A stretch of 64,000 nt of DNA. It comes from Aurelia coerulea (taxonomy: Eukaryota > Cnidaria > Scyphozoa > Semaeostomeae > Ulmaridae). The DNA lies in contig CM076947.1 of the NCBI GenBank assembly GCA_039566865.1, positions 9,741,501-9,805,500 of the forward strand. Reading direction: 5' to 3'. The stretch's first letter is position 1. Every line of letters starts with the position of its first letter. The notes under the pieces were generated by a model, which was not told the DNA's origin, made no database searches, and worked only from the letters and a program-made list of their open reading frames with translations. The translations under genes and the position numbers were made by a program. Of this stretch, positions 43,975 through 54,654 are shown one piece after another.

Positions 43975-44665
43975 AAAATATAAGAATCAGACCCCAACTC
44001 AAATCTGCCCCAAATGCTATTTTTAGACTAGGGTACTCTGACCCAATCCCTCTAGGGGCTAGTTATCGTAGCTCCACTGCAAGTAACGATACAGTCATGG
44101 AATTTAGTACAGGTATATAGTTTGATGCGCTAAATAAGATGAGAAAGAGACCCCTTTGAAAATTTGCCCCCAAATGCTATTTTTAGACTGGGGGTACTTC
44201 GACATAGTCCCTATAGGGGGTAGTTATCATAACTCTACTGCAAGTGACGATACAGTCATGAAATTTGGTACATGTATGTAGTTTGATGCCCTAAATAAGA
44301 TGAGAAAGAGACCCCATTGAAAATTTGCCCCCAAATGCTATTTTTAGACTGGGGTACTCTGACCCAGTCCCTCTAGGGGGTAGTTATCATAACTCTACTG
44401 CAAGTGACGTTACAGTCATGAAATTTGGTACAGGTATGTAGTTTGATGCGCTAAATAAGATGAGAAAGAGACCCCTTTGAAAATTTGCCCCAAAATGCTT
44501 TTTTTAGACTGGGGTACTTGGACTCAGTCCCTCTAGAGGGTTAGTTATCATAACTCTACTGCAAGTGACGATTTGGAACAGATACGTAGTTTGATGCACT
44601 AAGTAAGATGAGAAAGAGACCCCTTCGAAAATTTGCCCCCAAATGCTATTTCTAGACTGCGGTTG
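43975..44665 (+). repeat. 160-bp tandem repeat, about 4.3 copies
   Basis: The landmark ATGCTATTTTTAGACT recurs at about 44014, 44174, 44335, 44495 and 44643. Units also share CAGTCCCTCTAGGGGGTAGT and TTTGATGCGCTAAATAAG. The last unit is slightly shortened. It is non-coding; the open frame at 43779-44120 overlaps the first unit and is unlikely to be a gene. Confidence 0.85.
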
Positions 44666-44866
44666 TGCAAGGCCCCCAAAAGCTCCAGTTCTATTCTTGT
44701 CCAGTCCTCACTCAAATTCCTGTTGAGGTTGTTAGATAATTTATGTGGGATTGATTTCCCTCTTGATAGCTTTGTAATGAAGCCTTTGCAATTTATGAGA
44801 GTTTTCAGCAAAGAGAGCTGTGCCGATTGTTTTTGACGTATACCTGAACGATAGTCTGCAGTCAGA

Positions 44867-45470
44867 GACGCGAGAATGAGAGAAAGAAGAGCTTCAGGTA
44901 GAAGGATTTCAGTTAGAGAGACAACTCCAATATTGGGAAAGTGGCAGCAATTTATTCGGGATGATGATAATAATACGGAGCTATTTGATCTATAGCTGAA
45001 AAGCTTGTTTCACATTGCCCTCCAAATAGCATGATCCTTGCTACATCTTTGAATAAAGCATTATGCAGCGCCGACTTTGATTTAACTCGCTTATCACCGT
45101 GTTATCACGAGGAAGCGGACACAAGAATTTGTGTCTGTGTAAAGCATGCAGCAGATTCTGGCTGTCGTAAAATCGTCGTGAAAATGGTAGATACAGATGA
45201 TATGACACTTGCGATTTTCTTATTTTAGTCCTTGCAAATTGAAGGGTTGTGGGTGGAATTCAGTATTGGTGAGCACCAGTGTTGGCTTCCGATTTACGAG
45301 TATGCTACCAACCTAGGTGAATAGGTTTGCCAAGAAGTACGTTTCTGGTTTGCCTTTACTGGATATGGCACAGTGTCAAGTTTTGCTGGCAGAGGAAAAA
45401 GGATTTCATGGACAGTATGGAGATCACGCAAGGAAACTTGTCAAGGAAAATTGCTAAGGAAAAATTGCTC
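44867..45470 (+). pseudogene. Decayed dispersed invertebrate ORF (HEEADTR family)
   Basis: Successive frames read VRETTPILGKWQQFIRDDDN, then after a shift at about 44990 ALCSADFDLTRLSPCYHEEADTR and VVKMVDTDDMTLAI, then LQIEGLWVEFSIG and FAFTGYGTVSSFAGRGKRISW. The order LSPC.HEEADTR, VDTD, FHAFTGCDTVSSF.G+GK is a recurrent repeated ORF in invertebrate genomes that I recognise by motif but cannot assign to a named transposon. A PIN/FEN1-like nuclease fold is possible. Stops after 45227 and near 45330 show it is dead. Confidence 0.55.
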
Positions 45471-47726
45471 GTGTAAATGCGGCTTTATTGTAACTAAAAC
45501 ATAATGTTATGTAGCGAAATGTTATCGTTAACTTCTAATATTTAATCAAACGTGGAAAAAATTTTCTGGGGCAACCTTGTTCATATCAAATCGACTCAAT
45601 TACCCATTCGTTAAAGGTGGAGAGGAAAAGTATACATGTCAAGAAGCCAATTGGCAACAGGAAGAAGAAGGTAATGAGGAAGAGAAACCAAAGCAACGAA
45701 AAATCTGCACAGGTAAGATTTTTCCTAAAATGCAACAGTGTTACTTACAATACTTATCAAATATGTTATTGGTGTATGCAGAAATGGATTGTCTCATGGA
45801 GTCTTAGTGGGGGGTTGGGGTTAAGGCTTTCAAACTGCATGGCTGGCTTATCTCAGATGGAGATGTATTAGCAAACAATGCAGGACTTTGCTATGATCGT
45901 ATATTGCTTTTCCAGCCAAATGGAGCTTTGAATTAAAGTGAAAGGAATCACTACTTTGAAATATGTGTCACAGGAATTGACTAATAAGAACCTTCACTTT
46001 GAAAATAAGGTCCATCAAACGTGCTAACTAATGACAGAAGTATTTGTTCATGTATCTTATATAATTTTTGTGGATTTTGTGGCCTATTTGCGGGCTGGGG
46101 CTGATATGAACGAGAGAGCCCATGTGCATCATTTTTACAGAGAGTGACAGGTCTGCAGCTGGTAGGTTTCTACGTCAAGGGCTACAAACGTCATGATAGG
46201 AACAGGCATACTTTGATTGTTAGACTTTGACTCCGACAAATACAAATTCACACTATTAGTTCCAAATGGGAACGCATTGACTCTATATGCATACAGCCTT
46301 AGATAAAGGAACATTTACCATTCTACATGTGAAAGAGTCTAAGAATGCTGAGTTGCTGGAGAAGATTGCAGTAAAATCGCTTGAGAAACATGTGGAGCCA
46401 GGTAGGCACAACTATTTTACTAGAATTGGTCCTATGATATTGTGATTGGCTCATCGTTTATAAATAACTCCGCCAAAAAGAACAGGTACAGTTACATCCT
46501 AACGAAACCCAAACACTGCCTATATCTGCTACTGCCATATTGATCTAGGTCGCATTGTGCTTGCTGCCCAGGAACAACAATCACATTCTTCTCGATATTT
46601 GATTGACCGGACGGCAAAGTGCTACTACCAGCATTTGAAGGTTTCTCGAAGCAGCTTTCCAAATTCCCTAACTTCAGAACTGATTTCAGTCAGGTAGATT
46701 TCTTGTAGATTTGATTTTTGAACATGCCTATTGATAAATTATAGAGTTACATACAAATTAATACTTCGCAATGATGTTTCAAAAACAAAAACCGGTTTTG
46801 GCGAAAGAATTATTGGGAAGTAATGCATTTAGGCGTGGACTATGCAGATCAAAATCATCAAAAGACTAAAATGAATGTTGAACTGGCTATTTTTTCTGGT
46901 GACTGCTGTGACTGTTTCTTCTCACGTTTGATCAACCATGCAGGAAACATGTTTCACCGCATATTTTTGAGAACGATGAAATATTTTGAAAGTTTACCAT
47001 TTTTCCACATTGTCCTGGTTTATCTGTCCTGGATTGACTGGAAACTTGAAATGTTGAAGTTCCCCACCCCTTTCTAAGACATTTGATGGACAAGCCTCAT
47101 TACTTCCTGAGCGCTAGAGTTGATATACCAGGGGTAGCCCCTTGCAACTGTAATGCTCTATCATATGAAAAGCTGCACACTTCTGTTGTAGAATGCACAG
47201 TGGTGCAGATGAGCGACCAAGGGCGTAAGACTACGCGATGTAAAAGAGACGTTGTCCGAGGAGGCCCAAAGGAAAGAGAGGTTCGTTGGCAAATTTAAGA
47301 TAGTGGGAAGTGTGTTCCGATCATTAAATGTAACCAGGTGAATCTAGCATCCAAATAAAAACATAACACTCATGAATATCCAATAAAATAACACGTGGCT
47401 AGCTGTGCCCTAATCTATATACTACAGCAAGGTATTCTCTTTGATTCCCTATTTTTAATTATGACGCTTTTCGTCCGTTCAAAATTTTAATTTTCTTGAA
47501 ACACATGCATCTGAGCAACATACGGATCAACAACATGTAGAAATCAAAGGAAAATGAATATTGCTCGAGGAAATACTGATTCGCATCCTTAATTGATTGG
47601 CAATTGCTCTTCATACCAACTTTATGCCATATGTCTATGAAAGAGCAACTGCCAATGAAAGCATGTAAAAACAGTGATTTGTTAGGGCGCAACTATTTTA
47701 AAGCAAAGTGCCTTTCTCTCTGTAGG
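45471..47726. other. Long stretch without a recognisable gene
   Basis: Open frames at 45577-45871, 46823-47077 and 47083-47298 have no family resemblance, although the last is Cys-containing and basic. The region may be introns or decayed coding sequence upstream of the Ulp1-like exon at 47727. Confidence 0.35.
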
Positions 47727-48604
47727 AAGCAAAGAAAGAAGTTATAGTTGTGGGGGATGAAGACGTGTTTGAGGGAGAGCCAAGAGTTCTGTCCACAGAT
47801 ATGCACGCACCTCATGTTAGTTCTGAGGTGTATATGGGAGCGTATGAGGTAAAGGGCAGGGAGAAATTTGAAAATAAATTTTCTAGCATTCCCTGTAAGA
47901 ACAGTTTACAATTGGCTTTCAACGAAATCATTGCAAAACATAAATCTAAAAGGTGTGCCTACTATGCCAAGGTAGGGAGTAGGTCGTTTGATTTAAAAGG
48001 TCTAAAGAAATGCATAGAGGTCTTTAGGCAAAAAGAAGAACGGAAAGAATTGATCTTTGAAAACCGTTGGCTGGAAAAGATAAGCAAACACATCAACCAG
48101 CCTTCTGGTATACCACCGATCGATATTGCCCTTGCAGTAAAGTATATATCATTAATTCAAAATAATCCAGATAATTACTTTGTGCCAAATATTCATCTTA
48201 GGATTTCTTCTTTAAAACTGCTTGCTGACACCAGGTGAATAGATGGGGATGTTGTCAGTAAAATTTTACGAATAATTAATGAGAGTTCAAATGGCACATT
48301 TGCATTTGACTTCAATGATATGATGGTATCTCTGCAGAGCACAGCAGCTTGCCATAAGAAAACCAATTGCAGCAACCCTCCCGAACGCATCGTATTTTCA
48401 GTGAATGTTGGGTTGGCAGGTATGCAGACATTCATGAGCAGAAGCGTAGTTGTGGATTCAATAAGAAATGGCACACATTATGCCGTAGGAGTTTATTATT
48501 TCAAAGAAAATGTCCTATACTATGGAGATTCCCTAGGATGGCCCATCCCACTGCAGTTTCGGGTGACTTTTCTCTCATATCTGACACTTCTTCGTGGACT
48601 TTGA
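47727..48604 (+). pseudogene. Ulp1/SENP (C48)-like cysteine protease fragment
   Basis: Follows a good acceptor (TTCTCTCTGTAG before 47727). The frame reads an acidic start (VVGDEDVFEGE), a basic helical region (DLKGLKKCIEVFRQKEER), and reaches LLADTR followed by TGA at 48238 where Ulp1-like proteins carry Trp (WIDGDVV...). Beyond it come GTHYAVGVYYF with the His and LYYGDSLGWPIP with the Asp of the C48 triad. The downstream Cys-containing segment (expected Q...DCG) is absent. It is a truncated protease of the kind carried by several eukaryotic transposons. The TGA may be a Trp-to-stop change. Confidence 0.6.
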
Positions 48605-49295
48605 GGTCAACTTTGGTTAATGGACTTTGAGGTCAACTTAACCACAGTGCGTGCACAAAAATCTTTGCTTTGGAATTATGATTTGGAAAGAAATGAAAAG
48701 AAGCAATTCAAGTCAAAGTTACTAAATGAGGCCGAAGAACGTTATAGAAAGGTACCCACAATATCTACCAAGAAATCTAGATCATCTTCAGGTCACGAAG
48801 GGCTAATCCACAAGCACAGTGGCCACAAAAAGGGCAAAGTTTTGCCAAATGTGGTTCCAGCAAAACGTGCTGATTTGAGCATTGGTGATCCCTTGCCTCT
48901 TTCCGCCACCTGTGGGAACAGAAGCGGAAGCTTAACCCATCGGCATTTAGACCGTTGAACAGCTGATGCAACTTTCCAAAAGCTAACATAAATACGTCGT
49001 TAAATACGTAAGGATACGATCATGTTAGACTAACATCACCAAACCCTATCCTACCCTAATCTTCAGGTCACAGTTGGCATGGGTGCAAGAACCCGAATCC
49101 CTAAACTGTCTCCACCGACATTGCACGGACCTAGGAAGCATATAACGCTTGGGTGCAGGACTTTCACAGAGAAATTGTTCGTTAATTCAAAGGGGCACAT
49201 CCTGAAAATAGAAAGGGCAATGTTTTCTATATTGCAAAGAAATTTTGAATGCCCACGCAAACGAACCTCTATACGTCGAAGTCAGTCTTAGTATA
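48605..49295 (+). other. 3' remainder of the Ulp1-like region
   Basis: A basic 112-aa frame (48620-48958) rich in Lys/Ser/Arg (KKSRSSSGHEGLIHKHSGHKK) follows a 24-bp direct duplication (GACTTTGAGGTCAACTT). No domain is recognised. Confidence 0.3.
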
Positions 49296-49726
49296 CAGCG
49301 GGTACCCGCAAATAAGAAACCACTTTTTGAATCAAGGCCTCAGAAAGTTTCTTATTTAAAGAGACCTTTTCATGATCAGGGTCAAAGTTTCTTATAGATA
49401 GGGAATCAAGTCAAGTGAAGGTATATGACTGTACCATACATGCATGTGTATTGCACATCACTGGTACATTTTACATGTTTACCTTGTTACCTTTTTGTTG
49501 TGTGAATCTTTAATTTTGAAAATGTTAATTCTGTTTAGAGAATGCTACATTATATTACAGTCATTTATGGGCATTATTTTCTAGCATTTTGGAACTATGA
49601 CAAACCTGAAAATAAGAAACTTTTAAATTTCAGACCTAGAGTTGTTTCTTATTAAAGGAGCCCCTTTTGAAAAAAGTGAGGCCTGTTTCTTATACAAGGG
49701 GGTTTCTTATTTGCGGGTACTTACTG
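49296..49726. mobile_element. MITE with GGGTACCCGCAAATAAGAAACC-type ends
   Basis: Inverted ends CAGCGGGTACCCGCAAATAA and (reversed) CAGTAAGTACCCGCAAATAA, followed inside by GAAACC, with TA on both sides (49294-49295 and 49727-49728). The interior has repeated TTTCTTAT motifs. Non-coding, probably Tc1/mariner-derived. The AAGAAAC repeats elsewhere in the window may be relatives. Confidence 0.75.
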
Positions 49727-49728
49727 TA

Positions 49729-50394
49729 TTCGAAATAATACAGCCCATTTCAGCCCAATAATACCCCAAAGTCAATTATGATGACTGGTTTCTTATCAAT
49801 GGGAGAGTATTCTCTGTGCTGGCAGACTACAGTGTCTTATATGTCCGTTTCTTATATGTGGCTACTTAGTGTAACTTTTATAATTCTGTTTTAAGTATGG
49901 ACACCAAACCTCGTCTTTAAATGGAGGCTCCATCAGTAGACTGCACTGGATTTCTTAATTTGATAAATTACATTGATTTAGCCTCCAAATTTCCTTTAAA
50001 AATTACGTGAAACTTAAAGGTCATTCGTGTATTTGACGTGGAATCTATCAGCTGTGCAGATGTAACCAACACTGAAATATGATTTAAAAATGTTTTGAAA
50101 TACATTTTCCAGATCTTATTATTACTTCGTTTGACTACACTTCAATTCGTCGATCAAAAATAGGTTTGAAGACAAAACAATTAAACAAACAAGGGAAGGC
50201 GTTGTCCACAAATTCTGCTCAATCAATCAATCAATCAATCCCATCCCATCCCATACCATCCCATCCCATCCCATACCATCCCATCCCATCCCATCCCATC
50301 CCATCCCATCCCATCCATCCATCAAAATCAATCATTTATTTGATTATATTTCTGTTTCTATATACTGTGAATAATATTCCAGAAATAAAGATAG
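49729..50394. other. Spacer with a (CCCAT)n microsatellite
   Basis: Non-coding. A CAATC/CCCAT simple repeat spans about 50218-50325. Confidence 0.7.
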
Positions 50395-50454
50395 ACCCTC
50401 GTCTAAGTGCCCCGGTACATCTGACCTCTCGAAGGGGCACTTAGACGGGGGTGT
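50395..50454. repeat. Inverted GGGGCACTTAGACG repeats, possible Merlin left end
   Basis: CCTCGTCTAAGTGCCCC and GGGGCACTTAGACGGGGG face each other across 20 bp. The right-hand copy, starting at 50434, could be the left terminal repeat of the Merlin element; the left-hand copy may be a neighbouring element's right end. I could not find the matching right end downstream of the transposase. Confidence 0.45.
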
Positions 50455-50521
50455 AAAGATGAAACATTTTTTTCCTATAAAACCTTCCCTTGCGCGCCAT
50501 TGACTGCAGCTGAAAATCATC

Positions 50522-51475
50522 ATGGCCCAAGCAGCACAACAACGCAGAGAGCCCGTCATGGGCGTCTTCGATGCGATCAACATGATGGAAATTGGTATTC
50601 AATTTAAAAATAGTATACCAGACACAATTGCTTGGTGCCGCCGATATGGCCTTCTGGCCAACAGCTGCGACTGCCCCACGTGCCATATTGCATGCAACGG
50701 GGAGATTTACGGTCGCGGGCTGGATGGAGTAATTTGGCGCTGTCCAAGATGCAAGGGGACGACGAACATACGGAAAGGGAGCTTCTTCAACCGGTCGAAG
50801 CTCCACTTGTACCAAATTTTGGGGCTCACATATGTGTGGGCCTGGAATGCTGGCCGCTCGAGGGGGATGTCCGTGGAACAGTGTATGCACGAGCTGGACA
50901 TTGGATCAGAGCACACTGTCACGGACTGGAATCAGTTCTGCAGGGACGTGGCCGTGCAGTATTTCCTAAATCATCCTCAAAGGCTTGGTGGTCCAGGAAT
51001 GATTGTAGAAATTGACGAGAGCCTGTTCGCCAGAAGGAAATACAATCGCGGTCACGTCGTTGTAGAAAAATGGATTATGGGTGGATATGACATCCAAACA
51101 AAGCATGGGTTTTTGGTACCTGTACCAAGAAGAGACGCAGGGACACTATTGCCTATAATCGTCGACTGGGTTGAACCAGGAACGACAGTGTGGTCAGATG
51201 AATGGGCAGCATACAGACAGCTAGGCCAACAAGGATTCGTGCACGGCACAGTGAATCACACGCTGCATTTTGTGGACCCGGCAACTGGAGTGACAACAAA
51301 TCGAGTGGAAGCAATGTGGCAAAGAGCAAAGGCGAAGTTCAAGGCAATGTATGGACCGACGAATCGAGAAATGGTTCCAGATTATTTGGCTGAATTCATG
51401 TGGATGCAGAGATTCGTCGCTCATGCATTTTATCACTTTTGGCACCAGATAGCGACAGACTTGTATGTAGTGTAA
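50522..51475 (+). CDS. Merlin (IS1016/ISXO2-like) DDE transposase, intact
   Basis: A 317-aa uninterrupted frame. A zinc ribbon is formed by CPTC (51-54) and CPRC (74-77), followed by a helical/HTH region (RSRGMSVEQCMHEL...TVTDWNQF). The catalytic core shows D165 in VEIDESLFARRKYNRG, the signature of ISXO2/Merlin transposases, D226 in WSDEWAAY, and E263 in TNRVEAMWQRAK. The length is normal for the family and nothing is missing, so the protein may be functional. It would catalyse cut-and-paste transposition of a Merlin element, normally with 8-9-bp target duplications. GC content is visibly higher than in the flanks. The right terminal repeat was not located. Confidence 0.92.
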   Translation: MAQAAQQRREPVMGVFDAINMMEIGIQFKNSIPDTIAWCRRYGLLANSCDCPTCHIACNGEIYGRGLDGVIWRCPRCKGTTNIRKGSFFNRSKLHLYQILGLTYVWAWNAGRSRGMSVEQCMHELDIGSEHTVTDWNQFCRDVAVQYFLNHPQRLGGPGMIVEIDESLFARRKYNRGHVVVEKWIMGGYDIQTKHGFLVPVPRRDAGTLLPIIVDWVEPGTTVWSDEWAAYRQLGQQGFVHGTVNHTLHFVDPATGVTTNRVEAMWQRAKAKFKAMYGPTNREMVPDYLAEFMWMQRFVAHAFYHFWHQIATDLYVV

Positions 51476-53451
51476 GTTTTTCTATCTTATGTCATCTTTG
51501 GGTTACATGTTAGCATTCATTCTACTTTTCCAATCTCCATATCAGTGCAAATGTTTTTTCTGGCAAAATTTTTATACCTTGCTTAATGATTTGGAGATTA
51601 GAAACTTTCTCGATGCAGAAACATGTTATCCAAAGATACATGAGCTATTAATACATATATCATAGTTCTGTCGCCTTTTCATACCAAGTTAGAAGTGTTG
51701 CCAACAATAAAATCAAAATTTCGCCCAGAGTTTTGCCATTTTGCTTCCCCTTTAAAAAGTTGTCCCAGTGTTTGGTCCACAACGAAAATGTGTGTGTTTC
51801 TCCGCTGTGCACGTGATATGCACTCGGTCCTTGTTTCTAGCTGCCCATTTTCCTGATCGTTCATTAATAACGGTATTTTGTGTCCCTCGTTTTTCCCATG
51901 TAATTCAAAAGCAACTAGAGCCCCTTTACTGAATGATGTTGCACAAAGCTTCCTTAATCATTTTATAATGGTGTTCACGTTGCTTTAGAATTGCCAAAAA
52001 AGTCATGCTTTTCCACCCATTTAAAGTCCTGTCTAAAGCCTCCCTCCTCTGCCAAGATTTTCCAAATACGTCAATGTTCCTTTGCATTGGATTCCTCTTT
52101 AAAGGATTACTGCATTTGCTCCTAAAAGAATGGGATATCATTGTTTCACACTTGGTTCCAAGTACGAATGGACACCTATTAGTGCACCAATGATCAATCT
52201 CTCTCTATTACAGGAGCCAATAAACTTTGTTACAGTAATCCTTTGACAGAATCCCTCTTGTTCCATAATTTTTTGGATTAAAACCTGAAAGACAAGGCCA
52301 AGCGTCTTCGACTTTGAGTTTTCCTGTACCCTTAATAGAAAGGGGTGTGTGTGTACATTTGTTTGAGGTTCTAGCCTAGTCAATTGCAATTAAACGCAAT
52401 TGCCATTTTAGTCTAGCAGAATACCTCATCTCTCGAAATTGCACCCTGCAATTTAATGTTGTTTCATATTTTGCTGTCGTTGATTAAATTATTTTGAAGT
52501 CATCTACAGCTAAGCACTAGTGGACGAGGAATTTTCCCGACCTTGTGTGTTTACCTTCGAACGTATCCTTACTAGGAGATGCATTAAGAATACAATTTAT
52601 GTTGCATATCGTTAAAATGATTGTAACATATATTTTATTTAGATGGACATTTAAAGACATTAAATAATTCGTTGGCTCAACTAATCATGAGAACGTCTAA
52701 GTTGTGTTGCAATTCTTAGTCCTGTTGGGGGTACTTGCGTTTGAAATTATTCGAAAATAAAAGGTCAACATACCAGCATATATCTTCTGATTCGAAGATG
52801 CTTGTTGTGACCAAGAAACGAATAATTTCATAGGCAAAGAATACCAGAACAAGACCAAGGAAACACATACAAATGTATGACTTTAATGAATAAATAGGTA
52901 ATTCTTGACTATATAAGATTCTGGATGTCGTACAAGCAGGTCCTTATACAGACGTACCTGTAGGGACTAGAAACATATTCATCTTATTGAGATCTAAAGT
53001 CACTTTGTTGTAGGAAAAATTAATACATTTGCTCATTATATTCCTAACACTCCCTGCAGAAAATCATCAGTCAAAAAGAGTAGATGATGATTTTATGTGA
53101 ACACCAGAATATTATGTGAACAGTCCCGGATGAAAATAATAAGATTTTGCTGTAAAGAAAATGGTTAAATTTCCTTTTTCCAATGAGGGGCCCCTTTGAA
53201 TTGCGGAGGAGCAGTTACCTAGCAACGAAAATAGCATATTTTAATTTGCAATGTTTTTTACAGTACAACTGCGAAACATGAAGTTCATGTTCTGTATAGA
53301 AATGGCTGTACCCAGTAGCATCAGTTTGAGGCATATATAGAAGTTTCTTATTTTGAATTTGAGAAGATTGTTTATGCGTTTTTGATTTTCATAGTTCATG
53401 TATATTTTTGCGCTGATGAACATGCTGAAATCGGTTTTTAGAAATATTGTA
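51476..53451. other. Non-coding spacer downstream of the Merlin gene
   Basis: AT-rich, with no recognised gene. Frames at 51679-51864, 51926-52141, 52138-52389 and 53241-53510 have no domain resemblance. Confidence 0.4.
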
Positions 53452-54035
53452 CCGGGTGAGTCAAAAAAAACGTGGGGTGTTTGGAAGACTGTGACATCGC
53501 TTGTAGCCACCCGATCGTCGTGAAATAAATTTGTCCATGCAGCAAAAGGTCTAACTTAGATTATAAGCCTTATCCCATTAAAATCGGTCACTTGGTGCAT
53601 TAGTTAAAACGTATTTTCTTTGTAAGGCCTTGTATGGGAGTCTTGCAAACTGATGGAATCTTTAGCCAAGGCCCTTCAGCATTTTAGCCTTACCAAAGTT
53701 ACAGATACATGTGGTATTATCAGGAGAGAAAACACTATTTCCTAACTATTTCATTCTCCTCTGATAATACCACGTGTATCTGTAACTTTGGCAAGGCTAA
53801 AATGCTGAATGGCCTTGCTGGCTAAAGATTCCATCAGTTTGCAAGACTCCCATACAAGGCCTTACAAAGAAAATACGTTTTAACTAATGCACCAAGTGAC
53901 CGATTTTAATGAGGTTAGGCTTATAATCTAAGTTAGACCTTTTGCTGCATGGACAAATTTATTTCACGACGATCGGGTGGCTACAAGCAACGTCACAGTC
54001 TGCCAAACACCCCACGTTTTTTTTGACTCACCCGG
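53452..54035. mobile_element. Palindromic CCGGGTG MITE
   Basis: Ends CCGGGTGAGTCAAAAAAAAC and GTTTTTTTTGACTCACCCGG, flanked by TA. Arms of about 280 nt are almost perfectly complementary around a centre near 53745. Non-coding. Confidence 0.92.
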
Positions 54036-54650
54036 TATATAGCAAGAGTTATGGGGGCCGGAAGTTGGGAGTTTTCCCATACTTAAGCCTTATAGCATAA
54101 AAAGTGGAATAACTTCTACCTTCCTGAGAGTGATGACATGTAACTTTGCATGACAATAGACATTGATAATCTGTTCCGGCTTGTGACATATGACACGGTT
54201 CTAGCACTAGGGAAGGAAATGGCAGACATGTGAATTTGTGTTGGTACTGAAGACTTATAGCATAAAAAGTGAGATAACTTCTACCTACCTTAGAGTGATG
54301 ACATATAACTTTGCATGACAATAGACATTGACGATGTGAACTATATGACAAGACATCAAATGCAAACTTTCCTACTAGTAGCAGTGACACAGTCCACCTT
54401 CTTTCATTTCAGTTCTTAAGCCTATACCGGGAAACTTTGAGAGGGCGTGGCACAGAAACCACTCACCGCAAAATAAAAAAAAATTCCTGATTGTTATCCA
54501 AGGGCATCTGTACACTATGTTTGGCACAAATGGCATGCCTCCCTTTTTTGACCAAAAAAAGTTATCACAATAACATGATACATAGGAATCTTCATTTCAG
54601 TATGTCTCAAATGTAAGTAAAAATCGAATGCTTTAGTAATCCGAGTCGGC
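54036..54650. other. Spacer with an ~80-bp direct repeat
   Basis: TTATAGCATAAAAAGTG...GAGTGATGACAT...GCATGACAATAGACATTGA occurs at about 54090-54170 and 54250-54332. No gene. Confidence 0.5.
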
Positions 54651-54654
54651 TCCC

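Noticed and set aside
43779..44120. 113-aa frame starting in an (AATG)n tract
   Set aside because: It runs into the 160-bp tandem repeat and shows no family similarity.
50166..50444. 92-aa frame with IPSHPIPSHP repeats
   Set aside because: It is the translation of a (CCCAT)n microsatellite.
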